DNA from: a bacterium
Lineage (GTDB): Bacteria > T1Sed10-126
DNA length: 41,110 nt
Reading direction: 5' to 3'
Assembly: GCA_003557545.1 (NCBI GenBank)
Contig: PWOD01000233.1
Coordinates: forward strand, 1 to 41,110
The notes under the pieces: model-generated
The model's database searches: none
What the model was told of the DNA's origin: nothing
Seen by the model: the letters and a program-made list of their open reading frames with translations, nothing else
Shown here: positions 28,091-36,952 of the stretch, piece by piece
Position numbering within the stretch: position 1 is the stretch's first letter
Layout: every line of letters starts with the position of its first letter
Program-made: the position numbers and the translations under genes

Positions 28091-28120
28091 ATTTACCAGA
28101 ACTTATTGAAGGATGAAAAA

Positions 28121-29122
28121 ATGGTTGAAATAACCCTGTCAGAGATCGCCGAGCAGCTCAAAAACTGCCGGCTTCGCGGAAGGGATTGTTCTATTAAGGG
28201 TTTGACAGCAGCCGGAGAACCCCGGGTCGGCCATGCGGAAGTTTGCTGGCAGCAGGGTCTGGTCGTTAAGTCGCCGGCCATAGTTGAAGCCCAATCAGCC
28301 CCGGAAGAGCTTGAGGATTGTTTGCTGGTGGAGAATTTACAGGAGCAGTTTCCACAGCTGCTGGAAATTTTTCGGCCTTCCCTTGACTACCGGGGGGTTT
28401 CTGCTCAGGCTGTAGTAGCCGGGGATTTTTCTTATCAGGATCCAGTTCATGTGGGAGCCGGTGCTTTTATCGGTCCTGAAGTCAGCTGTGGTCCTTCGGT
28501 TTATATCGGTCCGGGGGTAGTGATATATGGTCAGGTCACTCTGGCTGAGGGGGTTGTTTTACATAGTGGCGTTAAGATCCAGTCGCCGGCCACTCTGGGC
28601 TGTCATACGGTTATACATTCCAATACAGTCCTTGGGGCGGATGGTTTTGGATATCAGTTTCAGTCTGGAAAACATCGTAAGCTGGTTCACCTGGGTGGAG
28701 TTAAGATCGGCGACAGAGTGGAGATTGGTGCCAGTACAACGGTGGACCGGGCCACTCTGGGTGAGACCGTGGTGGGTAGTGGGACTAAAATTGATGATCA
28801 GGTTCATATAGGGCATAACTGTAAAATTGGAGAAAACTGTCTTATAATTGGTCAGGCTGGATTGGCCGGAACTGTTACGCTGGGTGATTATGTCACTGTT
28901 AGTGGACAAACCGCCATTAAGGACCATGTGAAAATCGCCGACAATGTGCAGATTGCCGGGAAATCTGGGGTTACTAAAGATATTACCCGTGAAGGAGCTG
29001 TGGTCAGCGGGTTTCCGGCTCAGCTCCACCGAGATGAATTAAAACAGAAGTTGCTGATAAAAAAACTGCCGGAAATTTATCAGAAGTTAAGGGATTTAAA
29101 CGCAAACTTAGAATCCAGTTGA
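28121..29122 (+). CDS. lpxD: UDP-3-O-acylglucosamine N-acyltransferase
   Basis: LpxD adds the second acyl chain to UDP-glucosamine in lipid A synthesis. The 333-aa protein has an N-terminal uridine-binding domain, then a left-handed beta-helix of hexapeptide repeats. It contains GADGFGYQF, VEIGASTTVDRATLG and the active-site HIGHN (H232), followed by GQAGLAGTVTLGDYVTVSGQ and a C-terminal helix. The ATG at 28121 has GAAGGA about 7 nt upstream. TGA is followed directly by TAA. Confidence 0.95.
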   Translation: MVEITLSEIAEQLKNCRLRGRDCSIKGLTAAGEPRVGHAEVCWQQGLVVKSPAIVEAQSAPEELEDCLLVENLQEQFPQLLEIFRPSLDYRGVSAQAVVAGDFSYQDPVHVGAGAFIGPEVSCGPSVYIGPGVVIYGQVTLAEGVVLHSGVKIQSPATLGCHTVIHSNTVLGADGFGYQFQSGKHRKLVHLGGVKIGDRVEIGASTTVDRATLGETVVGSGTKIDDQVHIGHNCKIGENCLIIGQAGLAGTVTLGDYVTVSGQTAIKDHVKIADNVQIAGKSGVTKDITREGAVVSGFPAQLHRDELKQKLLIKKLPEIYQKLRDLNANLESS

Positions 29123-29283
29123 TAAACTATAGCAGTTAGAATTTTTCTACTTATTTAATAGTCTGGCTCCTTTCTGTAAAATTATCTCCTGTCGGGATAG
29201 TTAACAAATAAGCTGTGGTTTTAAAACCGGGTTGCATTACCGGAGAACAGAGCTAAAAGATCTTAGTGGAGGAGAGAACATCT

Positions 29284-30609
29284 GTGACTACTGATTATTA
29301 TCGTAAGCGACGGACACTGGCCGAGGTCCTGGAGATTGAGGGTATCGGAATCCATACAAACTGTCAGACAAAGCTGCGGATTGAACCGGCAGATTCCGGG
29401 GATGGTATCCGTTTTATTCGAACCGATTTAGATGAGCCGGTGGTCTTTATTCCATCTGTTGATAGTGTGTTGGATATACCCCGGGCCACTGTGATATCCA
29501 GTGGAGAACATCAGCTGTACACAGTAGAACATTTACTTGCTGCCTTTTATGGCCTGGGCATTACCGACGCTACTGTTTATGTGGAAGCCCCTGAAATGCC
29601 AGCGTTAAACGGTAGCGCCGGAGGATTTGTTGAGCGTTTGCAAGAGATCGGATTGAAAGAACTGTCCGGCAAACGGCAATTTTATCGAGTTCAAAAACCG
29701 GTTTATGTTGAAAAGGGGGACCAATCGATTGTTGTTCTACCCTCGACTGAGTTTCGTGTTTCCTGTACCATCAGTTTTGACAACAGTTATATTGGCGATC
29801 AGTATATGGATTTTTTATTGACCCCGGAGGGATTCGCCGAACAGATTGCCCCCTGTCGGACCTTTGGCTTTAAAGAGGAGATAGAGGATTTGCTGGATAA
29901 TAATCTGGCCCTGGGTGGAAGTTTAGATAATGCGATAGTGCTTGATCGTGACGGAAATCTGCTGGGCGACAAACCGCAGTTTGAGGATGAGTTCGTTCGC
30001 CATAAAATTCTCGATATAATCGGTGATCTGGCGCTGCTGGGAAGTTTTATCGTGGGACATGTTGTTGCCATAAAAAACAGCCATTTCCTAAATGTGGCGC
30101 TGGCCGAAAAAATTGCTCAAAGAATTAAAAGATCTCCTGCTGAGCTAGCCCGCAACTCCCGTCGTGCGGGTGAGGAGATGATGGAAATAGATAGTATTGT
30201 TAAGGTTCTTCCCCATCGCTATCCATTTCTTTTAATCGATCGTATTCTGTCGATGAATTATGAAGAAGAAAAGGTTGTAGGACTAAAAAATGTAACGGTG
30301 AACGAAGAGTTTTTCCAGGGACATTTCCCTGGTGACCCAATTATGCCCGGTGTCTTAATAGTCGAATCAATAGCACAACTTGGTGCTGCCTGGGTTCTTT
30401 CGCAGCCGGGCAATGAGCAAAAAAATATCTATTTTATGGGGGTTGACAAGGTTAAGTGGCGGCGTCCGGTGCGCCCGGGTGATCAGCTTGTTTTTGAAGT
30501 TACCAGTAAACGTCTGCGCAGCCGTTCAGGCATGATGGAAGGTCGTGCATATGTTGATGGAGAGCTGGCCTCAGAGGGGCTGTTTAAATTTGCCCTGGTT
30601 GATCGCTGA
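29284..30609 (+). CDS. lpxC-fabZ: Fusion of UDP-3-O-acyl-GlcNAc deacetylase (LpxC) and hydroxyacyl-ACP dehydratase (FabZ)
   Basis: The 441-aa protein joins two enzymes. Residues 1 to about 290 are LpxC, the committed zinc deacetylase of lipid A synthesis, with likely ligands H83 (TVEHLLAA), H240 and D244 (VRHKILDIIGD), plus H267. Residues from about 300 are FabZ, with H311 (VLPHRYPF), GHFPGDPIMPG and E361. The same fusion is known from Bacteroidetes and some diderm Firmicutes. I chose the GTG at 29284 with GGAGG about 11 nt upstream; a GTG at 29266 would start inside the ribosome site. The 161-nt gap before it shows no clear promoter. Confidence 0.95.
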   Translation: MTTDYYRKRRTLAEVLEIEGIGIHTNCQTKLRIEPADSGDGIRFIRTDLDEPVVFIPSVDSVLDIPRATVISSGEHQLYTVEHLLAAFYGLGITDATVYVEAPEMPALNGSAGGFVERLQEIGLKELSGKRQFYRVQKPVYVEKGDQSIVVLPSTEFRVSCTISFDNSYIGDQYMDFLLTPEGFAEQIAPCRTFGFKEEIEDLLDNNLALGGSLDNAIVLDRDGNLLGDKPQFEDEFVRHKILDIIGDLALLGSFIVGHVVAIKNSHFLNVALAEKIAQRIKRSPAELARNSRRAGEEMMEIDSIVKVLPHRYPFLLIDRILSMNYEEEKVVGLKNVTVNEEFFQGHFPGDPIMPGVLIVESIAQLGAAWVLSQPGNEQKNIYFMGVDKVKWRRPVRPGDQLVFEVTSKRLRSRSGMMEGRAYVDGELASEGLFKFALVDR

Positions 30610-30778
30610 TAAGCTCTGGACCTCTTATTAAGAAATTTCATTCGGGTGAAAACCCATGTAATCGGTGATAGATAAAGGTTTGTTTGTTGCTCTACCAGGA
30701 TTTTGATCTGTGTAGTATTGTTAGTTTTAGCTCCGGGGGTTGTTCCGGACAAATTTTTGAGTAAACGAGGCGATTTTG

Positions 30779-31552
30779 ATGGGTATGATTGATGACACAG
30801 CAATAATTTATGAAGGGGCGGAGCTGGCGGAAGATGTTGTGGTTGGACCACAGTCTATCATTTCATCCGAGGCCCGTATCGCTTCCGGTACTGAGATAGG
30901 AGCAAGAGTTTTAATTGAGGGCAAGGTGGAAATCGGGAAAAACAATAAGATTCTCACCGGCGCTGTGATAGGAACTTCCCCCCAGGACTGGTCCTATGAG
31001 GGGAATGATTCCGGGGTGAAGATCGGTGATCAAAATATCCTGCGGGAATATATCACGATCAATCGTGCTACTGAATCGGGTGGCTATACGCAGTTAGGGG
31101 ATAATAATATGATTATGACTTATTCCCACATAGCACATGATTGTGTGGTTGGAAACAACAACGCCCTGGCCAACGGAGTTACCCTGGCCGGTCATGTTGA
31201 GGTTCATGATCATATTATGATGGGTGGATTGACACCTGTGCATCAGTTTGTTCGTATTGGCTCTTACGCGATGGTGGGCGGTTTAAGTCGTCTTAATAAG
31301 GATGTTCCACCTTATATTCGTATCTCTGGTAACCCGGCCCGTGTCTATGATTTAAACAGTATTGGTTTGCGTCGTCATGGTGTTCCCGAGGCCGAGAGAA
31401 AGCTGCTGAAACGGGCGGTCAGGATCCTTTTTTATTCTGACCTGAATACCACGCACGCCCTTGAAAAGATTGAGGATGAGGTTGAAAGCTGTAAACATCT
31501 TGATCGATTGATTGAGTTCGTCAGATCTTCTGAAAGAGGAATTCATAAATGA
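30779..31552 (+). CDS. lpxA: Acyl-ACP--UDP-N-acetylglucosamine O-acyltransferase
   Basis: LpxA performs the first acylation of UDP-GlcNAc. The 257-aa protein is a left-handed beta-helix of hexapeptide repeats with the catalytic region SHIAHDCVVGNNN (H120 likely catalytic), then HQFVRIGSYAMVGGLSRLNKDVPPYIRISGNPARVYDLN and the C-terminal helical domain with LRRHGVPEAE. The ATG at 30779 has GAGG about 8 nt upstream. In the gap before it, a small hairpin (TCCGG/CCGGA at 30732-30749) is followed by five T and may be a weak attenuator. The TGA overlaps the lpxI ATG. Confidence 0.95.
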   Translation: MGMIDDTAIIYEGAELAEDVVVGPQSIISSEARIASGTEIGARVLIEGKVEIGKNNKILTGAVIGTSPQDWSYEGNDSGVKIGDQNILREYITINRATESGGYTQLGDNNMIMTYSHIAHDCVVGNNNALANGVTLAGHVEVHDHIMMGGLTPVHQFVRIGSYAMVGGLSRLNKDVPPYIRISGNPARVYDLNSIGLRRHGVPEAERKLLKRAVRILFYSDLNTTHALEKIEDEVESCKHLDRLIEFVRSSERGIHK

Positions 31553-32418
31553 ACTCCAGTCAGCCTGTGGCAATTTTAGCTGGAACAGGAGAATTGCCGG
31601 TTATGGTGGCGGAAAAACTAAAATCTCAGGATCGACCGGTTTTTCTCTATAGATTTAGCCGGGATGAACAGGTAGATTTTACCGGGTTGGTTGATAGTGA
31701 TACCGATATCGATCCTACCCGCTTTAGTTTTGTTCCGGAAAAATTAAAACAGGATGGCGTGAAAGAGGTTATTCTGGTTGGTGATGTGGACAAAAAACAG
31801 ATATTTGACAGCCAGGCCCATGAAAAGGCAGATCCCGGTGTCCGTAATAAACTTGCGGATCTGACAGCCAAGGGAGACGATGCATTGATTCGGCTGGCCT
31901 GCAAAATGCTTGAAAGACGTGGCTTGCGGGTGGTCGGGGTTGATGAAATATTATCAGAAAAACTTACTCCTGAAGGGTTGATTGTCGGTGATCCCCCTGA
32001 TTCAGATGACATGGCGACAGTTGAACTGTTATCAGCGCTGGCTATAAAACTGGCTGATGAAGAGGTGGGTCAGGTCGTCACCGGTAAGCAACAGGCGGTA
32101 ATTGCGGTTGAAGGGGTTGAAGGTACCTCTGAACTTATTCGACGGAGTAGAGAGCTTGCCGGGTCAGATTTTGTTATGTTAAAAATAGCTAGATCATCAC
32201 AGGATTATCGACATGATGTTCCGGTGGTTGGCGAAGAGACAGTTAGATTGCTGGCTGAAGCTGGTGCATCCCTGTTGGCCCTGGAAGCTAATGTAACACT
32301 GTTTTTGCAGCAGGAAAAATCTAAAGAGCTGGCCCGTGAGGCCGGTCTGACAATTATCGGCTGGACCCGTCCGCCGTTCTATTCATGGAGAGGATTTAAG
32401 CAATGGTTGATCGGATAA
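31549..32418 (+). CDS. lpxI: UDP-2,3-diacylglucosamine pyrophosphatase, LpxI type
   Basis: LpxI hydrolyses UDP-2,3-diacylglucosamine to lipid X, replacing LpxH in many bacteria. The N-terminal VAILAGTGELPVMVAE and the C-terminal domain (TGKQQAVIAVEGVEGTSELIRR, then LKIARSSQDYRHDVPVVGEETV) are typical of this family. Length 289 aa. The start is in an ATGA overlap with lpxA, and the end overlaps the HAD gene by 16 nt, so all three are co-translated. TAA stop. Confidence 0.92.
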   Translation: MNSSQPVAILAGTGELPVMVAEKLKSQDRPVFLYRFSRDEQVDFTGLVDSDTDIDPTRFSFVPEKLKQDGVKEVILVGDVDKKQIFDSQAHEKADPGVRNKLADLTAKGDDALIRLACKMLERRGLRVVGVDEILSEKLTPEGLIVGDPPDSDDMATVELLSALAIKLADEEVGQVVTGKQQAVIAVEGVEGTSELIRRSRELAGSDFVMLKIARSSQDYRHDVPVVGEETVRLLAEAGASLLALEANVTLFLQQEKSKELAREAGLTIIGWTRPPFYSWRGFKQWLIG

Positions 32419-33095
32419 TTTTTGATCTGGATGACACTTTAATAAGTTCCGGTAAATATTATAATCGCCAGTTGGACCAGTTTGCCCGGTTTGTGCAGCA
32501 AAATTTTCCTGAGGCTGGAACCCGGCGGCAAATTCTCGCCCGTTATGATCTGATCGACCAGTCAGTTATAGCTGAAATAGGGCTGGAAAAAGAGCATTTT
32601 CCTCGCTCAATGGAGAAAACCTGGCATTATTTTTGTAGTCAATTTGACCGGCCGGTAGAATCTGATGAACTGACCCGCTGCCGGCAGATTGGTGAGGCGG
32701 TTTACCGGGTAGTCCCGGAGCCATTGCCTGGAATGGAGGAAGTCCTCGAGCGCCTGGCGGCGGATCATGAGCTAATTCTTTATACTATGGGTGACCCCGG
32801 GGTTCAACTGCAGAAGATTCGTTATCATAGGTTGGACCGTTGGTTTGAAGAGTTTCATATATTTCCCTGGAAAGATCGGCATACTTTGCAAAAACTGCTT
32901 GGCCTGTTCCCTGCCGAACGGACTGCCATAGTTGGTGACTCGTTACGGGGTGAGATTAAACCGGGCCTGGAGCTGGGTTTGAAATCTGTTCATCTGCGGT
33001 CAGATTTTCCCTGGACTTATCATGAGATAACAATTGATCAATATTATCCGGTGGTTGATTCCCTCCCTGAAATACTCGCCGAGCTGGTTCCCTAA
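32403..33095 (+). CDS. HAD-superfamily hydrolase (phosphatase)
   Basis: The 230-aa protein shows all HAD motifs: motif I FDLDDTL (D8 nucleophile, D10), motif II in LYTMGD (Thr), the Lys near WKDRHTLQKL, and motif III VGDSLRGEIKPGLELG. The cap lies between motifs I and II (type C1). Sugar-phosphate or nucleotide phosphatase activity is likely, but the substrate cannot be read from the sequence. It overlaps lpxI by 16 nt, so it could act on an LPS precursor such as a Kdo or heptose phosphate, but that is only a guess. TAA stop. Confidence 0.85.
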   Translation: MVDRIIFDLDDTLISSGKYYNRQLDQFARFVQQNFPEAGTRRQILARYDLIDQSVIAEIGLEKEHFPRSMEKTWHYFCSQFDRPVESDELTRCRQIGEAVYRVVPEPLPGMEEVLERLAADHELILYTMGDPGVQLQKIRYHRLDRWFEEFHIFPWKDRHTLQKLLGLFPAERTAIVGDSLRGEIKPGLELGLKSVHLRSDFPWTYHEITIDQYYPVVDSLPEILAELVP

Positions 33096-33260
33096 ACCAC
33101 TGCAAGTTCTCTTTGAATCGTTTTATGGGACCACTCGTATCTGACAGCATCTTTTAAAGCCGGTTATTCTTACCTGTAAAGAGCTTCTCCACAAATCGTT
33201 TTGGTTCTCTCCTGGTCGATCCGGGTTGCTTTATAGAACTGTTAAAAGATTGAAAAACTT

Positions 33261-33268
33261 GCTATAAT
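33261..33268 (+). promoter_or_regulatory. Candidate extended -10 promoter for ctpA
   Basis: The sequence TGC-TATAAT (TATAAT at 33263-33268 with the upstream TG of an extended -10) lies about 114 nt before ctpA, in a 286-nt gap after the HAD gene. The -35 region (TGTTAA, 17-nt spacing) is weak, as is common with extended -10 promoters. This suggests a new transcription unit for ctpA and the following genes. Confidence 0.55.
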
Positions 33269-33381
33269 ACTATCATATTTAAGCCTGTTATCTTTAATTT
33301 AAAGCTGCCAGAGGGTTGACTTCTGTTGGCTAAACTGGCTTTTTGTTATCAGCTTAACATAATTCCCATGGGGGTTTTAAA

Positions 33382-35145
33382 ATGTTTCGCACAAAGAATT
33401 TAGTTCTTACTTCAGTAGTTTTTTTAGTTGGATTACTGATCGGTCTGCTGGTTGTGGGGCAGATCGATCTGCTGGCTCGCTCCAATGGTCAGTTGAATCG
33501 CTATTTGAGGTTATTTGAAGATACCTACAATCATACTTTTGATTTTTATTTTGATGAGGATAGTCTTGAACCGGAGCTGGTTTTGACCGGGGCTATTGAG
33601 GGGGTAAAAGAACAGCTTATAGAGGAGGGTACTCCGACCGATTTTTTAGCTGATCCCGCTCGGCTTGAGCATGATTTGAAATCAACTGGCGACGGATTTG
33701 TGGTTTATCTTCTGCGCTCTGAAGATACTTTTTTGCTAACCCCGCCTCTTAGTGGGTTTTCACTACCTGATCCACCCTCGGCACCGTTTTCTGATGGTTT
33801 GATCGATAAACAGTATATTGCTGGTTTTTCTGGTGATCCTGTGGAAATAATCAGGCAGCTTATTCCGCATCTGGTTGAAGATTATCAGATAGATGGTCAA
33901 CAACTGGTCTATGCAGCCATTCATGGTATGCTGGCTGAACTTGGTGACCCTCACACTCAGCTGTTAGAACCAGAAAGTTACCAGCAGATGCAGACCTCGA
34001 CGGAACAACAGTTTGGTGGTCTGGGAATTCATATAACAATGGAGGATGAAAGGTTGATAATTATTGCTCCAATGGCCGGCACCCCGGCTTTTGAGGCCAA
34101 CCTTATGCCCGGTGATATTATTGCAAAAATCGATGGTAAACCCGCTTCTGAGCTGAACAATGTTCAGGAAGCGGTTGATATATTGCGTGGGGAACCGGGA
34201 AGTGAAGTTACTTTGAAAATTGACCGAGGGAGAGATGATAGTTTCGAGGTGACTCTTGAGCGAGATATAATTTCAGTTAAAAGTGTATTGTATGATAGTT
34301 TTGATATCGAGAACCGTAATATTGGTCTGGTGAAGATAAATAATTTTGGAGAGAAGACCTTTTCTGAAGTTAAAAATGCTCTCGAAGAGCTTCATAAACA
34401 GGATATGGAAGGTTTGATACTTGACCTTAGAAATAATCCTGGTGGAATTTTGCTGGCGGCTAATCAGGTGGCTGATATTTGGTTGGATGAAGGTCAGAAA
34501 ATAGTTTATACCGAGGGACGTATCAGTCAGCATAATATGCATGTCTGGGCTCGGGCTGAGGGGACTGAAGACAATTATCCTATGCTGGTGATGATTAATG
34601 GCGGTTCGGCCAGCGGGTCTGAAATTGTTACCGGTGCTCTGCAGGATCAAAAACGTGCTCTGGTTGCTGGTGATACTTCTTTTGGCAAAGCCAGCGTTCA
34701 ATCAGTTTTTCCTCTACCAGAAGAAGCAGCTTTAAAAATTACCACCGCCAGTTATTTTACCCCCTCAGGGCATGAAATTCAGGATCGTGGTATTGCCCCC
34801 CAAATTCCGGTGGAACAGGATATTCCTGATACTACGGTACGTGAGGAGATAAGGGCCTTACAGCTGGGTGATACTATTATTGAGTTCGTCCGTGAGACTC
34901 CCCAGCCGTCCGATACAGAGATTAAACAGCTGATTGAACAGCTGCGTCAGGCCGGCTTTACCTTGCCTGATAAATATATCAGACAACAGATCAGAAATCA
35001 GCAATATGCGATTCGGGGTGAACGACTGGTGGCTGACCTGGCTACCGATCCTCAGCTTAGCCGAACACTTGAACTGTTTGTTCGGGTATTGGATGTAGAA
35101 CCCTGGGATGTTGACGCAGCACTTGAGTCGCTTGATAACTCCTGA
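33382..35145 (+). CDS. ctpA: Carboxyl-terminal processing protease (S41 family)
   Basis: This is a membrane-anchored serine protease that trims or degrades envelope proteins. It has an N-terminal anchor (LVLTSVVFLVGLLIGLLVVG), a helical N-terminal region, a PDZ domain (about 210-295, with GLGIHITMEDERLIIIAPMAGTPA), and the protease core with the Ser motif SASGSE (residues 409-414) and K436 in FGKAS. At 587 aa it is longer than the usual 400-450. The helical segment that normally precedes the PDZ domain appears twice: about 40-80 and about 150-195 (the second has the standard GMLAELGDPHTQLL). ATG with GGGGG about 7 nt upstream. TGA overlaps the next ATG. Confidence 0.93.
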   Translation: MFRTKNLVLTSVVFLVGLLIGLLVVGQIDLLARSNGQLNRYLRLFEDTYNHTFDFYFDEDSLEPELVLTGAIEGVKEQLIEEGTPTDFLADPARLEHDLKSTGDGFVVYLLRSEDTFLLTPPLSGFSLPDPPSAPFSDGLIDKQYIAGFSGDPVEIIRQLIPHLVEDYQIDGQQLVYAAIHGMLAELGDPHTQLLEPESYQQMQTSTEQQFGGLGIHITMEDERLIIIAPMAGTPAFEANLMPGDIIAKIDGKPASELNNVQEAVDILRGEPGSEVTLKIDRGRDDSFEVTLERDIISVKSVLYDSFDIENRNIGLVKINNFGEKTFSEVKNALEELHKQDMEGLILDLRNNPGGILLAANQVADIWLDEGQKIVYTEGRISQHNMHVWARAEGTEDNYPMLVMINGGSASGSEIVTGALQDQKRALVAGDTSFGKASVQSVFPLPEEAALKITTASYFTPSGHEIQDRGIAPQIPVEQDIPDTTVREEIRALQLGDTIIEFVRETPQPSDTEIKQLIEQLRQAGFTLPDKYIRQQIRNQQYAIRGERLVADLATDPQLSRTLELFVRVLDVEPWDVDAALESLDNS

Positions 35146-36056
35146 TGAAAAAGTTTCTGTTTTTCTTGCTATTGTTGATGACAATAGCAATCTTAATCGG
35201 AGCAACACTGGCTTTTTTAAAGCGTCCTGGACTGGTTGAAGATTATGCCGATAGATATCGGTTGGAAATTAAACATGAGCTTGATAAGATAAGCGGTTCT
35301 CTGGTGGCAGGGCTTGATTTTAAAGCCGCTCAGCCACGGGGTAAAATCGCCATTGTAATTGATGATCTTGGTTGGGATTTACGAACTATACGGCTCTATG
35401 AAGCGACGGGAATCCCCCTCACAATGGCTGTTTTACCGAGACGCCCTCGCAGCCAGTATCATTATCAGCTGTGGAAGGATAACTACGAGTTTATTATTCA
35501 TATGCCGATGGAGCCGCTGGGATTTCCGGATGATGATCCCGGGGAGTATGCTCTGTTGGAAAGCCATAGTCCAGAAGAAATCCAGCGTAAAGTAACTGAG
35601 CTGGTTGGGCTTTATCCGCGGGTTGTAGGAATGAACAATCATATGGGATCGGCTTTTGTTCGCAGTCGGCCGGGGATGGGGAGCTTGATGGAGCTGCTGA
35701 GGAAGCACCGATTATTTTATCTTGATAGTCGGACCAGTCCGGCCTCCGTTGCTCTAGAAATGGCCGGCCAGCACGCCGTTTCAGTTCAGGAAAGCAACGT
35801 ATTTCTTGATGGATTGACCGATCAGCAGCATATTGAAAATCAGTTTCACAGGTTAATGCGGGTAGCTGAGGCGCGGGGTGAGGCGATTGCCATCGGCCAT
35901 ATTCAGACAGCTAACACTGCCCGTGTAATTGGCCGGCTGGCCCCGGAGTATCTGGAACAGAGTTTTGAATTCGTTAACTTGAGTGAATTGATGGATCTTG
36001 CTCCATTAAGACAGAGTTTGTTTACTGAAATAGATTTGCTGGTTGATTCCAGGTAG
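35145..36056 (+). CDS. Divergent polysaccharide deacetylase family protein (YibQ-like)
   Basis: The 303-aa protein starts with a membrane anchor or signal (FLFFLLLLMTIAILIGATLAFL) and then the divergent polysaccharide deacetylase domain. It has KIAIVIDDLGWD, PLTMAVLPRRPRS, FIIHMPMEPLGFP, VVGMNNHMGSAFV, FYLDSRTSP and GEAIAIGHIQ. Family members are periplasmic; some act near peptidoglycan or polysaccharide, but activity is poorly defined. The ATG overlaps the ctpA stop in TGATG, and pairing with a Ctp protease is common in other bacteria. It ends in TAG; the next in-frame stop is 18 codons later. Confidence 0.88.
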   Translation: MKKFLFFLLLLMTIAILIGATLAFLKRPGLVEDYADRYRLEIKHELDKISGSLVAGLDFKAAQPRGKIAIVIDDLGWDLRTIRLYEATGIPLTMAVLPRRPRSQYHYQLWKDNYEFIIHMPMEPLGFPDDDPGEYALLESHSPEEIQRKVTELVGLYPRVVGMNNHMGSAFVRSRPGMGSLMELLRKHRLFYLDSRTSPASVALEMAGQHAVSVQESNVFLDGLTDQQHIENQFHRLMRVAEARGEAIAIGHIQTANTARVIGRLAPEYLEQSFEFVNLSELMDLAPLRQSLFTEIDLLVDSR

Positions 36057-36106
36057 TTTGTTCGTATTAAGCGAGTAGTCTGTGATGGAAATTTTATAAG
36101 ATTGGA

Positions 36107-36952
36107 ATGATACAACAGATGAAATTAGAGGAACTTAAACTTTTAACCTATGATATCAGGAGCGACATTGTGGAGATGATCGGTCGTGCTGAAAGTGGCC
36201 ATCCGGGGAGTTCTTTATCGATGGTTGAGCTGGTAACAGCCCTGTTTTTTGAAATTATGGAGTTGCGGCCTGATGAACCTGACTGGCCCGAACGTGATCG
36301 ATTTGTTCTGAGTAAAGGACACGGTGTTCCAGCTCTTTATTCTGTTCTGGCTCGGGCCGGTTATTTCCCGCTTGATAAGCTGAGAGAACTACGGAGGTTG
36401 GGGAGTCCTCTGCAGGGTCATCCCGATTATTCCCGGCTCCCGGCTGTGGAGGCTTCCACTGGATCACTCGGGCAGGGTCTTTCGATTTCAGCAGGAATTG
36501 CCTTATCTGCCTGTCATCTCGATAAGAATTTTCATAGTTTTTGTCTGCTGGGTGATGGGGAATTAAATGAAGGACAGGTCTGGGAAGCTGCAGCTTTCGC
36601 TGCCCATCATAAGCTGTCAAATTTAACCGCCATAGTTGATTATAATAAGTTTCAACTGGACGGTCCGGTCGATGAAATTATGCAGATGGAACCGATGGTT
36701 GATAAGTGGCAAGCTTTCGGCTGGGAGGTTCAGGAGGTCGATGGCCATGATCTGGAGCAGGTTGTAGAAGCGCTTCACTGGACAAAAGATTCTGATCATC
36801 TACCACGCTGTCTAATAGCCCATACAATTAAAGGCAAGGGAGTTTCCTTCATGGAAAATAATAATAAGTTTCACGGTAAGGCTCCGGATCAACAGGAGCT
36901 GGCGGATGCTCTGGCGGAGTTACGGAAAGCTCGTCAGGAGGTGGCAGGATGA
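36107..36952 (+). CDS. Transketolase, N-terminal subunit
   Basis: This is the thiamine-diphosphate-binding half of transketolase, which moves two-carbon units in the pentose phosphate pathway. Motifs: SGHPGSSLSMVELVTALFF, SKGHGVPALYSVL, STGSLGQGLSISAGIA, and the TPP motif LLGDGELNEGQVWEA running to IVDYNKFQLDG. Length 281 aa. The start is ATG at 36107 or the in-frame ATG at 36119; neither has a strong ribosome site. It overlaps the second subunit by 4 nt. The split form is common in archaea and many anaerobic bacteria. Confidence 0.93.
   Translation: MIQQMKLEELKLLTYDIRSDIVEMIGRAESGHPGSSLSMVELVTALFFEIMELRPDEPDWPERDRFVLSKGHGVPALYSVLARAGYFPLDKLRELRRLGSPLQGHPDYSRLPAVEASTGSLGQGLSISAGIALSACHLDKNFHSFCLLGDGELNEGQVWEAAAFAAHHKLSNLTAIVDYNKFQLDGPVDEIMQMEPMVDKWQAFGWEVQEVDGHDLEQVVEALHWTKDSDHLPRCLIAHTIKGKGVSFMENNNKFHGKAPDQQELADALAELRKARQEVAG

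Noticed and set aside
28088-28126. OmpH-LpxD fusion by reading through the TAG at 28088-28090
   Set aside because: lpxD has its own ATG with a GAAGGA ribosome site, and both proteins are complete separately with different cell locations.
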